The translations under genes and the position numbers were made by a program. Source: Prosthecobacter sp. SYSU 5D2 (GTDB taxonomy: Bacteria; Verrucomicrobiota; Verrucomicrobiia; Verrucomicrobiales; Verrucomicrobiaceae). Taken from it: DNA of 64,000 nucleotides. Shown here in pieces: positions 1-7,878 of this stretch (positions are counted from its first letter, which is position 1; every line of letters begins with the position of its first letter). Location: NCBI RefSeq assembly GCF_039655865.1, contig NZ_JBBYXL010000008.1:248001-312000 (forward strand), read 5' to 3'. The notes under the pieces are model-generated. The model was not told the DNA's origin. It did no database searches and saw only the letters and a program-made list of their open reading frames with translations.

Positions 1-621
1 GCCGTCACGGGACCCCACGGACAGGACGGCGATGCCGAGATCCTGTTTGAGACTGACAACCCGCGCATCCATAAGGCTGGCGGTTTCAGCTCCTGCCAGT
101 TCAGCCTCTGGGGCTGCGGCGGCGGTGAGAACCTGCTCGGCAGCGGCGATGGCCTTGGACAGGCGATCGCTGGCGGCGGCATCAGGTGTCTGCACCGTGT
201 TGGCAAACTGGAGGGAGGCTTCTGCCAGCTCCATCAGCCCTTCCGCCAGCTTCTGGCGGGATGTTTCAGCGATGCGGAGATCGCTGAGGGAAGCGAGGAG
301 GCGCTCCTGCGTCTCCCCAGTTGAGTTTTCCAGGGCGGCGATGCCCAGGCCTTCCAAAAGACCGCGAAGTCTTTCGTAACGGTCCTTCAGCTCAGTCGCT
401 TCCTGGTTGGCTGCCGCAGCACTCTGCGTCAGCGCATCATTTTTGTCCTTGGCAGCCGCAAGCTGAGATTCCAGAGCCTGGATCTTCTGGGCGGCCACCT
501 GCAGCGTCATGTTCAGCTCCTGCACCTCAAAGGACTGCGCCTGTGCACCGCCCAGCATCACCACCACTGCCAGAAGCAGCGTAGCGCACGGGTTAAAACG
601 GTGGTGGAGGCGGGAGATCAT
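1..621 (-). CDS. Exported coiled-coil protein, C-terminus cut by window edge
   Basis: Reading frame from an ATG at 621 that stays open to base 1, so the C-terminus lies outside the window (207 codons seen). The N-terminus reads as a signal peptide: basic start, hydrophobic stretch LLLAVVVMLGGAQAQ, then a likely cleavage after AQA. The mature part is rich in Ala, Glu, Leu, Gln and Lys with heptad-like spacing (for example QKIQALESQLAAAKDK), so it is probably a periplasmic alpha-helical coiled coil. I recognise no enzyme motif. It starts only 34 bases after the rpsS stop on the same strand, where rplV would be expected in a standard S10 operon, so it may be co-transcribed with ribosomal protein genes. 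Function unknown. Confidence 0.7.
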   Translation of the reverse strand, partial: MISRLHHRFNPCATLLLAVVVMLGGAQAQSFEVQELNMTLQVAAQKIQALESQLAAAKDKNDALTQSAAAANQEATELKDRYERLRGLLEGLGIAALENSTGETQERLLASLSDLRIAETSRQKLAEGLMELAEASLQFANTVQTPDAAASDRLSKAIAAAEQVLTAAAAPEAELAGAETASLMDARVVSLKQDLGIAVLSVGSRDG

Positions 622-655
622 TAAGGTGAGGTGATAAACAGTGCGCTGGGCCAAA

Positions 656-934
656 TTACTTGGCGGCCTTGACGGTGTGAGCGCCGTGGCCCTTGAACAG
701 ACGGGTCAGGGCGAATTCGCCGAGACGGTGACCGACCATGTTTTCCGTGACGTAAACGCTCACGAAGTCCTTGCCGTTGTGCACCAGGAAGGTGTGACCG
801 ACAAGGTCAGGGGTGATCATTGAACTGCGGGCCCAGGTTTTAATCGGGCGCTTCTGTCCAGCGTCGTTGAGCTTGTCCACTTTGTCGAGCAGGGCTTGCT
901 GGACGAACGGGCCTTTTTTGAGTGAGCGTGCCAT
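656..934 (-). CDS. rpsS: 30S ribosomal protein S19
   Basis: 92 aa, normal length for bacterial S19. It opens with [11 protein letters not shown] and contains the conserved [19 protein letters not shown] block, followed by [13 protein letters not shown]19 sits in the head of the small subunit, forms a complex with S13 and binds 16S rRNA. The gene follows rplB by 31 bases in the same direction, the usual rplB-rpsS order. What follows rpsS is unusual: the next gene is an exported coiled-coil protein rather than rplV, so the S10 operon is broken here. Confidence 0.97.
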   Translation of the reverse strand: MARSLKKGPFVQQALLDKVDKLNDAGQKRPIKTWARSSMITPDLVGHTFLVHNGKDFVSVYVTENMVGHRLGEFALTRLFKGHGAHTVKAAK

Positions 935-965
935 AGGGCTATTGAATCAGGATTCGGAAAACAGG

Positions 966-1805
966 TTACTTCTTGGCGTGACGGGTCTGAACAATGAGCT
1001 TGTTCGTCGCCTTCTTCTTGTTGCGGGTCTTCTCGCCCTTCGCATGGCCCCAGGGGCTGAGCAGGTGCTGACGACCACCACCGGACTTCGAGCGGCCTTC
1101 ACCACCACCGTTCGGGTGGTCGATCGGGTTCATACACATGCCGCGGACAGTCGGGCGGGTGCCCTGCCAGCGTGTGCGGCCAGCCTTGCCGGAAACCACG
1201 TTCATGTGCTCGGTGTTGCCCACCTGGCCAATGGTTGCGTAGCACTCGGAGTGAATCTTGCGGACCTCACCGGAGGGCATGCGCACCAGGGCGTATTCAC
1301 CTTCACGGTTGGAGAGGATGGCGGCCTGGCCGGCGGCACGGGCGGCGACACCCCCACGGCCTGCGGTCAGCTCGATGTTGTGGATCTGCGTTCCCAGGGG
1401 GATCTTCCGGAGAGGAAGTGCATTGCCCACGTCAGGAGCGGCTTTTTCACCGGCCATCACGCTGGCGCCGACGCCCAGGTTGTTCGGGGCCAGGATGTAA
1501 GCGCGCTGACCGTCTTTGTATTCCACAAGGGCGATACGGGCGGAGCGGTTGGGATCGTACTCGATGGCGATCACCTTGGCGGCTTCATCACGGCGGACGC
1601 GCTTGAAATCAATCAGGCGGTAGCGGCGCTCATGACCACCACCAATGTGGCGGGTTGTGATACGGCCGGTGTTGTTGCGGCCACCGGACTTGCGAAGGGC
1701 GACCGTGAGGCTGCGCTGCGGGCTGTCCTTGGTGATCTCCTCAAAGGAGTTCCACTCCTTGTAGCGGTTTGAGGGGGTATTGGGCTTGAAAGTTTTCAGC
1801 GCCAT
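966..1805 (-). CDS. rplB: 50S ribosomal protein L2
   Basis: 279 aa, matching bacterial L2. It starts [14 protein letters not shown] and carries the [17 protein letters not shown] block and the C-terminal [14 protein letters not shown] segment, which contains the conserved histidine near the peptidyl-transferase centre. L2 is a primary 23S rRNA binder needed for subunit joining and peptide-bond formation. It lies between rplW (44-base gap) and rpsS, in standard S10-operon order. The very basic C-terminus is typical. Identification is certain from the conserved blocks. Confidence 0.98.
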   Translation of the reverse strand: MALKTFKPNTPSNRYKEWNSFEEITKDSPQRSLTVALRKSGGRNNTGRITTRHIGGGHERRYRLIDFKRVRRDEAAKVIAIEYDPNRSARIALVEYKDGQRAYILAPNNLGVGASVMAGEKAAPDVGNALPLRKIPLGTQIHNIELTAGRGGVAARAAGQAAILSNREGEYALVRMPSGEVRKIHSECYATIGQVGNTEHMNVVSGKAGRTRWQGTRPTVRGMCMNPIDHPNGGGEGRSKSGGGRQHLLSPWGHAKGEKTRNKKKATNKLIVQTRHAKK

Positions 1806-1849
1806 GGCTCTGCGTCTTTCTGTTGAAAAGGGTTACCGAAATTTGAAAA

Positions 1850-2134
1850 TTACACGAGATCCAGCGTCTCGCCGTCTTTCAGACGCACGATGGCTTTTTT
1901 CCAGTGGTTGGTGCGGCCAGAGTCAGCACGACGTTCGCGACGGGCTTTGCCTGCATAGTTGGCGGTGCGGACACCGGTCACTTTCTTGCCGAAATGCTTT
2001 TCCACGGCCTGCTTGATCTCAAGCTTGTTGGCCTTTGGATGGACGACGAACACGTATTCGTTGTTCGTTTCGCCAAGCATCGTGGCTTTCTCAGTGAGAC
2101 GGATCGTTTGGATGATCGATTGCGGATCTTTCAT
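1850..2134 (-). CDS. rplW: 50S ribosomal protein L23
   Basis: 94 aa from the ATG at 2134, giving MKDPQSIIQTIRLTEKAT. An upstream in-frame start at 2158 would overlap rplD and add eight residues not typical of L23. I prefer 2134, which leaves one base between the rplD stop and the start and places a GGAGGA sequence inside the end of rplD about 12 bases upstream. The family pattern VVHPKANKLEIKQAVEKHF is split by nothing and the C-terminal basic segment is present. L23 lines the peptide exit tunnel and docks trigger factor and SRP. Translational coupling with rplD is likely. Confidence 0.96.
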   Translation of the reverse strand: MKDPQSIIQTIRLTEKATMLGETNNEYVFVVHPKANKLEIKQAVEKHFGKKVTGVRTANYAGKARRERRADSGRTNHWKKAIVRLKDGETLDLV

Positions 2135-2135
2135 A

Positions 2136-2744
2136 TTAGACAGCAGTCCTCCGGGCAAGGATTGGCAGGGCGTCAGCGATCACGAGGACCTGCGGGTAAA
2201 GCAGCAGGTGTTCAGCGTTGACCTCTTCGGCGGAAATGAGCTGGACGGTCTGCACGTTGCGTGCGGAACGGAAGGTCAGTTCGTCGAAGGAGCCGACGAT
2301 CAGAGTCTTCTTAGCGGTGGAGAGAGCTTCAACAGCGCTCACGAAACTTTTGGTCTTGCCATCGCTGATGGCGAAGCTTGGGATGGTGGAGATGCCTCCA
2401 TCAACGATGCGGGCGGTCAAAGCGGTGCGGAAGGCGAGCTTGCGAACGTTTTTGGTGGTCTTTTTGGACCAGTCGCGTGTCTTCGGGCCGAAGACGACAC
2501 CACCACCGGACCAGATCGGGGAGCGCTTGCTTCCCATACGGGCGTTACCGGTGCCCTTCTGATTCCAGAGCTTCGAGCCGGAGCCGGAAACTTCTGCACG
2601 GGACTTGGTGTGGGCGTTACCCTGGCGGCGGTTGGCGCGGTAGGCGACGAGGACGTCGTTAAGTGCCTGCTTGCCCTGATGACCCTCAACGAGGTTCAGG
2701 CTGGCCTGCGTGGCGCTTTCTTTGGAAAGGACGGTTGCTGACAT
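2136..2744 (-). CDS. rplD: 50S ribosomal protein L4
   Basis: 202 aa, typical for bacterial L4. The conserved loop that enters the exit tunnel is visible as SKLWNQKGTGNARMGSKRSP, followed by GGGVVFGPKTRDWS. The C-terminus has the usual Rossmann-like segment (LLLYPQVLVIADALPIL). In many bacteria L4 also represses its own S10 operon, but I see no leader structure here that would show this. It is 18 bases after rplC and one base before rplW. Confidence 0.96.
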   Translation of the reverse strand: MSATVLSKESATQASLNLVEGHQGKQALNDVLVAYRANRRQGNAHTKSRAEVSGSGSKLWNQKGTGNARMGSKRSPIWSGGGVVFGPKTRDWSKKTTKNVRKLAFRTALTARIVDGGISTIPSFAISDGKTKSFVSAVEALSTAKKTLIVGSFDELTFRSARNVQTVQLISAEEVNAEHLLLYPQVLVIADALPILARRTAV

Positions 2745-2762
2745 GATTCAATTCCTCCGGGA

Positions 2763-3416
2763 TTACTGGGCTGCTGGAGCAGGCTTTTTCTTGGCAGGGC
2801 GCACCACGACGATGCTGCCTTTATTGCCAGGGATGGCACCGCTGATGAGGAGCACACCGTCTTCAGGGCGGCTCTGGATAACTTTCAAATTCTGCGTGGT
2901 CACGCGGTCAACACCGTCATGGCCGGGCATCTTCTGGTTTTTCCAAACCAGGCCTGGAGTGAGGCGGCAACCGATGGAACCTGGACGGCGGTGCATCATG
3001 GAACCGTGGGTCTGCGGCTGGCCGGCGAAGTTCCAGCGTTTCACAACGCCCTGGAAGCCTTTGCCCTTGGTCGTGCCGATCACGTCCACCCACTGGCCGG
3101 CGCTGAAAAGGCTGGCGTCAATCTTGGCATCTGCAGCAGGGAGAAGGTCATCGGAAGCCACGCGGAATTCCTTGATGATGCGCTTGGCGGACACGCCATG
3201 CTTCTTGAAGTGGCCGAGCACCGGTTTGGTCATGCGGCTTTCCTTCTGGTCGTCATAACCGATCTGGACTGCGCTATAGCCGTCTTTGCCGGCTTTCTGT
3301 TTCACCTGGATCATCGCGTTGCCGCTGACGTCCACAACTGTGACGGCGATGGCTTCGCCCTTGTCGGTATAGACTTTCGTCATGCCGAGTTTTTTGCCAA
3401 TCAATCCTAAAGACAT
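2763..3416 (-). CDS. rplC: 50S ribosomal protein L3
   Basis: 217 aa. It starts MSLGLIGKKLGMTKVY, the classic L3 N-terminus, and has the central loop TKGKGFQGVVKRWNFAGQ and the HGSMMHRRPGSIG block that reaches toward the peptidyl-transferase centre. L3 is one of two proteins that initiate 23S rRNA folding. A short Ala/Pro/Lys-rich tail ends the protein. It follows rpsJ by 38 bases and a GGAGG-type sequence sits just before the start (plus-strand cctcc at 3427-3431), one of the clearer ribosome binding sites in this cluster. Confidence 0.97.
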   Translation of the reverse strand: MSLGLIGKKLGMTKVYTDKGEAIAVTVVDVSGNAMIQVKQKAGKDGYSAVQIGYDDQKESRMTKPVLGHFKKHGVSAKRIIKEFRVASDDLLPAADAKIDASLFSAGQWVDVIGTTKGKGFQGVVKRWNFAGQPQTHGSMMHRRPGSIGCRLTPGLVWKNQKMPGHDGVDRVTTQNLKVIQSRPEDGVLLISGAIPGNKGSIVVVRPAKKKPAPAAQ

Positions 3417-3454
3417 AGTGATTTACCTCCTGGGGAGTCGTTCGAGGGTGGAGA

Positions 3455-3763
3455 TTAGATTTTAATCGTGATGTCCACGCCGGAGGGGAGATTGAGCTTC
3501 TTCAGCTCGTCCACGGTGCGGGAGGTGGGGTCCACAATATCAAGCAGGCGCTTGTGAGTGCGGATTTCGAACTGGTCCATGGACTTCTTGTCCACGTGCG
3601 GGGAACGGTTCACGGTGAACTTCTCGATGCGGGTCGGAAGGGGGATCGGGCCAGCCACTTTGGCACCCGTGCGCTTCGCTGTTTCGACGATGTCAGCAGT
3701 GCTTTTGTCAAGCACGCGGTAGTCGTAAGCGCGGAGGCGGATTCTGATTCTCTGATTGCTCAT
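3455..3763 (-). CDS. rpsJ: 30S ribosomal protein S10
   Basis: 102 aa, standard length. It begins [20 protein letters not shown] and contains [24 protein letters not shown], the conserved S10 core (also the NusB/NusE antitermination surface). S10 normally opens its own operon. Here it follows fusA by only 38 bases on the same strand, so the str and S10 operons are joined and the usual tuf gene between fusA and rpsJ is missing. Confidence 0.97.
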   Translation of the reverse strand: MSNQRIRIRLRAYDYRVLDKSTADIVETAKRTGAKVAGPIPLPTRIEKFTVNRSPHVDKKSMDQFEIRTHKRLLDIVDPTSRTVDELKKLNLPSGVDITIKI

Positions 3764-3801
3764 GGCGTGTGTCCGTGAAGTGTTGTCTTAAAAAGGGCTT
3801 G

Positions 3802-5946
3802 TTACTTGCCGCCGCGCTGCTCGACGATCTGCTCAACGATCTGCTGGGGAACCTGCTCGAAGTGGGAAGGCTGCATGGAGTAGCTGGCGCGACCGGAGGA
3901 AAGAGTGCGGATGGTGGTGGAATAACCGAACATCTCAGCCAGAGGCACTTCGCAGCGGATGATGGCGGTGGTGCCACGTGTATCCATGCCCTGGATCTTG
4001 CCACGGCGACGGTTAAGGTCACCCATAATGTCGCCCTGATAATCTTCAGGCGTGGAGGCTTCGACAGCCATGATCGGCTCAAGAAGGATGCACTTGGCTT
4101 TCTTCAGGGCGTCCTTCACAGCGAAGATGGCGGCCATCTTGAAAGCGTTTTCGTTGGAGTCAACGTCGTGGCTCGAACCGTCCACCAGATCAATGTGCAT
4201 ATCAATCACCGGGTAGCCGGCGATGATGCCATTCAGGGCGGCTTCGATACAACCAGCCTTGGACGGGTTGATGAATTCTTTCGGGATGCTTCCGCCGACG
4301 GTCTTGTTTTCGACCACGATACCAGAGCCTTTTTCACCGGGGCGGACCTTGATCACCACGTGACCATACTGACCGCGGCCACCGGACTGCTTGACCAGCT
4401 TACCGTCGCCATCAGCTTCCTGCGTGAGGGTCTCACGGTAGGCGATCTGTGGCTTGCCGGTGTTGGTTTCCACTTTGTGCTCGCGCTTGAGGCGGTCGCA
4501 GAGAATTTCAAGGTGAAGCTCACCCATGCCGGCAATGATGGTCTGGCCGGTCTCTTCATCCGTCTTGACGAAGAAGGTCGGATCTTCTTCAGAGAGACGC
4601 TGGAGGGCATTGCCCATTTTTTCCTGGTCACCCTTGGTCTTCGGCTCAACAGCCATGGAGATCACGGGCTCAGGGAAGGTCGGAGGCTCAAGGAGCACTT
4701 CCAGGCTCTGATCGCAGAAGGTGTCACCGGTGCGGACATCTTTCACACCCACCAGGGCTGCGATATCGCCAGAGTAACAGCAGTCAATGTCCTTATGGAC
4801 GCTGGCCTGGATCTGGATGAGGCGGCCCACACGCTCAGACTTGCGGGTGCGGGGATTGTAGATGGTGTCACCCTTACGGACACAACCGGAATACACGCGG
4901 AAGAAAACCAGACGGCCGAATTTGTCAGACCAGAGCTTGAAGCCCAAGGCAATGAACTTGCCGTTGTCATCCGGGATGGCTTCGATTTCGTTTTCAGGTT
5001 CGTCAATGACGTGGCCTTTCTGAGGCTCAATGTCCAGAGGTCCTGGGAGGTAATCAATGACGGCGTCAATCAGATACTGGACACCTTTGTTCTTGAAGGC
5101 AGAACCGCCAGCCATCGGGATGATCTTGTTGGCGATCACGCAGCGGCGAAGACCTTCCTTGAGCTGCTTGATGGAGATCGGCTGCTCTTCGAGGAACAGC
5201 ATGCCAATTTCTTCATCGTGGCTGCAAACCTGGTCAAGCAAACCCTCGTAAGCATCCTTAGCTTTCTGGATCTCGTCGCCCTGAAGCTCGCGGACAGTGT
5301 AGGTGGAACCGAAGCGGTCATCGTCATTGTAAATGATGGCCTTCTGGTTCACCACGTCAATCTGTCCGGACAGATTGTCTTCAGCACCGATTGGAATCAG
5401 GATCGGCCAGGCATTGGCACCCAGCTTTTCACGAACGTCTTTGACCACGTTTTCAAAGTTGGCACCCGTGCGGTCCATTTTGTTAACGAAGGCGATACGC
5501 GGGACGGAATACTTTTCAGCTTGGCGATAGACGGTTTCAGACTGAGGCTGAACGCCGGCCACACCGCAAAGAACGAAGATTGCACCGTCAAGAACGCGGA
5601 GGGAACGTTCCACTTCAGCCGTGAAGTCCACGTGCCCAGGAGTGTCAATGATGTTCACCCGCATGTCTTCCAGCTCACGGAGCTTGAAGATGCCCTCTTC
5701 CTTGAGCTGCTTCCAGCGGGCCGTCACAGCGGCGGAGGTGATCGTAATGCCGCGCTCTTTTTCCTGCTCCATCCAGTCGGTCGTCGCAGCGCCGTCATGC
5801 ACTTCACCAATGCGGTGAATCATGCCCGTATAGAAGAGAATACGCTCAGTCAGCGTGGTCTTGCCCGCGTCAATGTGAGCACAGATCCCGATATTGCGGG
5901 TGCGCTCCAGAGGGTATTCGCGGTCAGGTGAATTAGGATTCGACAT
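3802..5946 (-). CDS. fusA: Translation elongation factor G
   Basis: 714 aa from the ATG at 5946 (MSNPNSPDREYPLERTRNIG). The frame is open 39 codons further upstream, but that segment is non-conserved and would run into the rpsG gap. The G domain is clear: AHIDAGKTTLTER (P loop), the switch-I RGITITSAA, DTPGHVDFT and NKMD. Domains II-V follow, including GGRGQYGHV and the C-terminal PEDYQGDIMGDLNRRRG. EF-G translocates tRNA-mRNA on the ribosome using GTP. There is a 58-base gap from rpsG. No strong Shine-Dalgarno is visible. Confidence 0.97.
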   Translation of the reverse strand: MSNPNSPDREYPLERTRNIGICAHIDAGKTTLTERILFYTGMIHRIGEVHDGAATTDWMEQEKERGITITSAAVTARWKQLKEEGIFKLRELEDMRVNIIDTPGHVDFTAEVERSLRVLDGAIFVLCGVAGVQPQSETVYRQAEKYSVPRIAFVNKMDRTGANFENVVKDVREKLGANAWPILIPIGAEDNLSGQIDVVNQKAIIYNDDDRFGSTYTVRELQGDEIQKAKDAYEGLLDQVCSHDEEIGMLFLEEQPISIKQLKEGLRRCVIANKIIPMAGGSAFKNKGVQYLIDAVIDYLPGPLDIEPQKGHVIDEPENEIEAIPDDNGKFIALGFKLWSDKFGRLVFFRVYSGCVRKGDTIYNPRTRKSERVGRLIQIQASVHKDIDCCYSGDIAALVGVKDVRTGDTFCDQSLEVLLEPPTFPEPVISMAVEPKTKGDQEKMGNALQRLSEEDPTFFVKTDEETGQTIIAGMGELHLEILCDRLKREHKVETNTGKPQIAYRETLTQEADGDGKLVKQSGGRGQYGHVVIKVRPGEKGSGIVVENKTVGGSIPKEFINPSKAGCIEAALNGIIAGYPVIDMHIDLVDGSSHDVDSNENAFKMAAIFAVKDALKKAKCILLEPIMAVEASTPEDYQGDIMGDLNRRRGKIQGMDTRGTTAIIRCEVPLAEMFGYSTTIRTLSSGRASYSMQPSHFEQVPQQIVEQIVEQRGGK

Positions 5947-6004
5947 GGAACAAAAAAATGAAGAGGGGGACGGTACAGCGTGGATGGAGAGGAAACCGCC
6001 GGAA

Positions 6005-6478
6005 TTAGAAGCGGAAGTGGGCGAACGCACGGTTGGCCTGAGCCTGCTTGTGCACGTCGTCACGCTTGCGGACGGCGGAACCCTGGCCTGTGGAGGCCTC
6101 TTTCAATTCATTAGCGAGCGCGCGGTGCATCGGGACGCCTTTGCGGCCACGGGCATAACCAACGATCCAGCGCATGGCGAGGGACTCGGAGCGGCCCGAA
6201 CTCACTTCCAGAGGCACCTGATAAGTCGCACCACCGACACGGCGAGCCTTGACTTCAACCTTCGGCTTCGAGTTTTCGATGGCGCGATTGAAGAGATCCA
6301 GAGGATCGATCGAGTCAGTCTTTTCGTTCAACTGCTCGATGGCAGCATAAACAATGCGCTCAGCAAGGGACTTCTTGCCGCTCTGCATCACGCGGGCAAT
6401 GAGGTGAGCCACAAGCTCGCTATCATAGCGGGAGTCTTTGTGAACTGGCTTGTCGTAAACTCTTTTTCTGCGGGCCAT
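6005..6478 (-). CDS. rpsG: 30S ribosomal protein S7
   Basis: 157 aa, typical S7. It starts MARRKRVYDKPVHKDSRY and has the conserved RVMQSGKKSLAERIVY segment, RRVGGATYQVPLEV and the C-terminal KRDDVHKQAQANRAFAHFRF. S7 nucleates assembly of the 30S head and contacts the E-site tRNA. In enterobacteria S7 regulates the str operon through the rpsL-rpsG spacer; the spacer here is 52 bases and I see no obvious equivalent structure. Gene order rpsL-rpsG-fusA is canonical. Confidence 0.97.
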   Translation of the reverse strand: MARRKRVYDKPVHKDSRYDSELVAHLIARVMQSGKKSLAERIVYAAIEQLNEKTDSIDPLDLFNRAIENSKPKVEVKARRVGGATYQVPLEVSSGRSESLAMRWIVGYARGRKGVPMHRALANELKEASTGQGSAVRKRDDVHKQAQANRAFAHFRF

Positions 6479-6530
6479 AACGGTAAAGGGATCGTGGTGG
6501 GCTTAACGGGATGATTGATTCAGCAAAGGC

Positions 6531-6941
6531 TTACTTCTTACCCTTGGCAGGAGCGGCAGCAGCAGCACCCTTCTTCGGACGCTTGGCACCATACTTGGAA
6601 CGGCCACGGCGGCGCTTGTCCACCCCAAGGCAGTCAAGAGTTCCGCGAACGATGTGATAACGCACACCCGGCAAATCCTTCACACGACCGCCACGGACCA
6701 GCACGATGCTGTGCTCCTGGAGGTTGTGGCCTTCACCGCCGATGTAGGCAATGACTTCAAAACCGTTCGTCAGACGAACTTTGGCGACCTTACGCAAAGC
6801 CGAGTTTGGCTTCTTGGGCGTGCGGGTCATGACCTGAAGGCAAACGCCGCGACGCTGCGGGCAGCTTTCAAGCGCAGGCGACTTCGACTTCACCGCTTTA
6901 TCTTTGCGGCCGTGTCTGACGAGTTGATTGATGGTGGGCAT
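6531..6941 (-). CDS. rpsL: 30S ribosomal protein S12
   Basis: 136 aa from the ATG at 6941 ([15 protein letters not shown]). The open frame continues upstream to 7070, but those residues are not S12-like. The protein contains [20 protein letters not shown] and the loop [22 protein letters not shown] with [10 protein letters not shown], where streptomycin resistance mutations fall. S12 controls decoding accuracy at the A site. The C-terminal tail is Ala/Lys-rich and slightly longer than in E. coli. This is the first gene of the ribosomal cluster, so the promoter should lie in the 370-base gap upstream. Confidence 0.97.
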   Translation of the reverse strand: MPTINQLVRHGRKDKAVKSKSPALESCPQRRGVCLQVMTRTPKKPNSALRKVAKVRLTNGFEVIAYIGGEGHNLQEHSIVLVRGGRVKDLPGVRYHIVRGTLDCLGVDKRRRGRSKYGAKRPKKGAAAAAPAKGKK

Positions 6942-7314
6942 GGTCTGAAATTGGGTTCCGTTCCTTGATGACCTAAAAGGGCATGGAATCAGAAGAAGAC
7001 AGTGCCACCACCCTCGAGAGGGTTTAGCACAGTGTTTTTCCGGTTCACTGCTCCGATAGCAAAGACTCACTCTCGTGAATCATTAGCCAGCACTCACTAG
7101 GAGCGCTTGGGCCGGGGAGCGGGCACCTTGGCGGAGTTCCCTCTCCGTGCAAGATGTTTTTTGCTTCTTTGTGAAGTTTTTCACAAGTTTTTACCTAACT
7201 TATCCGAAGCTTTCCACTTTCATTCCCGGCCCTTTCCGCTTGTCGGATCATTGGTTATTCCTGCCAATGAACCTTTGGTTATGCCTTATGGATGAAGGTG
7301 TTGTGTACCACCGC
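6942..7314. other. Non-coding leader/promoter region upstream of rpsL
   Basis: About 370 bases between the end of the Fur-family gene and the rpsL start, both on the minus strand. I find no convincing gene. It should hold the promoter of the ribosomal cluster, but I cannot place -35/-10 boxes with confidence. Two structures stand out: a small stem in the transcribed leader (ACCCTC 7010-7015 pairing with GAGGGT 7018-7023, inside an outer GTGC/GCAC pair at 7002-7005 and 7027-7030), and a perfect palindrome at 7169-7186 listed separately. The stretch 7150-7200 is clearly more AT-rich than the surroundings, as expected near a promoter. Confidence 0.5.
7169..7186. promoter_or_regulatory. Perfect palindrome matching a CRP/FNR-type operator
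   Basis: TTGTGAAGTTTTTCACAA is a perfect inverted repeat (7-base arms, 4-base centre). Read as TGTGA-N6-TCACA it matches the consensus for CRP-family regulators exactly. It lies about 230 bases before rpsL and 130 bases past the stop of the Fur-family gene, in the AT-rich part of the gap. A role in controlling the ribosomal cluster is inference; no CRP-family gene is in the window. Confidence 0.4.
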
Positions 7315-7824
7315 TCACTTCGCCGCACAATCCGGGCACTGGCCAAAGAACTCGAGCTCATGATAGAGCTTCTTGAAACCGGACTTTTTGGCGATCTGCT
7401 TTTCCAGCGCCTCCACCGGGCAGGCGATGTCCAGCTTTTCGATGCGGCCGCAGTCATTGCAGATCAGGTAGTCGCTGTGCTCGTCCGGCAGGATCATCGT
7501 GTAATAGGCGGAGCGGTCATGGAGGCCGAGGCGGCGGATCAGCGCACGCTCCTCCAGCTTCATGAGCAGACGATAGACGGTGGCTTTGTCGGCGCCGCTG
7601 TCCAGATCCTTGGATTCGGCGATGTCTGCCAGGGTGAGCGGCTGGCAGGCGGCGATGAGGATGGAAAGCACGTCCTCCAGCGCCTTGGTGCGGCGCAGGC
7701 CGGAGGCGCGGGCGCGCTCCACGGCCTCTTTGAGCAGCTTTTCCGGCTCGGGCCGCACGCAGCCTTCATGATGGTGATGATGATGTTTGCTCACAGAGGT
7801 TAACTCTGCCGAATTCCAGCCCAA
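7315..7824 (-). CDS. Fur-family metal-responsive repressor (possible Zur) with natural His6 run
   Basis: 169 aa. The N-terminal winged helix is recognisable (ALEDVLSILIAACQPLTLADIAE ... ADKATVYRLLMKLEE; the last part is the recognition helix). The dimerisation half has two CxxC pairs, C122/C125 (ICNDCGR) and C163/C166 (GQCPDC), that form the structural zinc site, plus YHELEFFG with the usual His/Glu metal ligands. The family represses metal-uptake genes when loaded with metal. An unusual feature is six consecutive histidines at residues 14-19, followed by EGC. Zinc sensing (Zur) is an inference from that tail and from a zinc-uptake pair with a Zur-like box at 51-53 kb. Fur, Zur or PerR cannot be separated from sequence alone. 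Confidence 0.85.
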   Translation of the reverse strand: MGWNSAELTSVSKHHHHHHEGCVRPEPEKLLKEAVERARASGLRRTKALEDVLSILIAACQPLTLADIAESKDLDSGADKATVYRLLMKLEERALIRRLGLHDRSAYYTMILPDEHSDYLICNDCGRIEKLDIACPVEALEKQIAKKSGFKKLYHELEFFGQCPDCAAK

Positions 7825-7878
7825 TGCAAAGCGGGTTTCAGCACGTTGTTTGCAAATTCCTCACCTTTCAACTGTGGC

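Noticed and set aside
3769..5931. Long plus-strand open frame opposite fusA
   Set aside because: The antisense strand of a GC-rich conserved gene; no independent motif, and fusA is certain.
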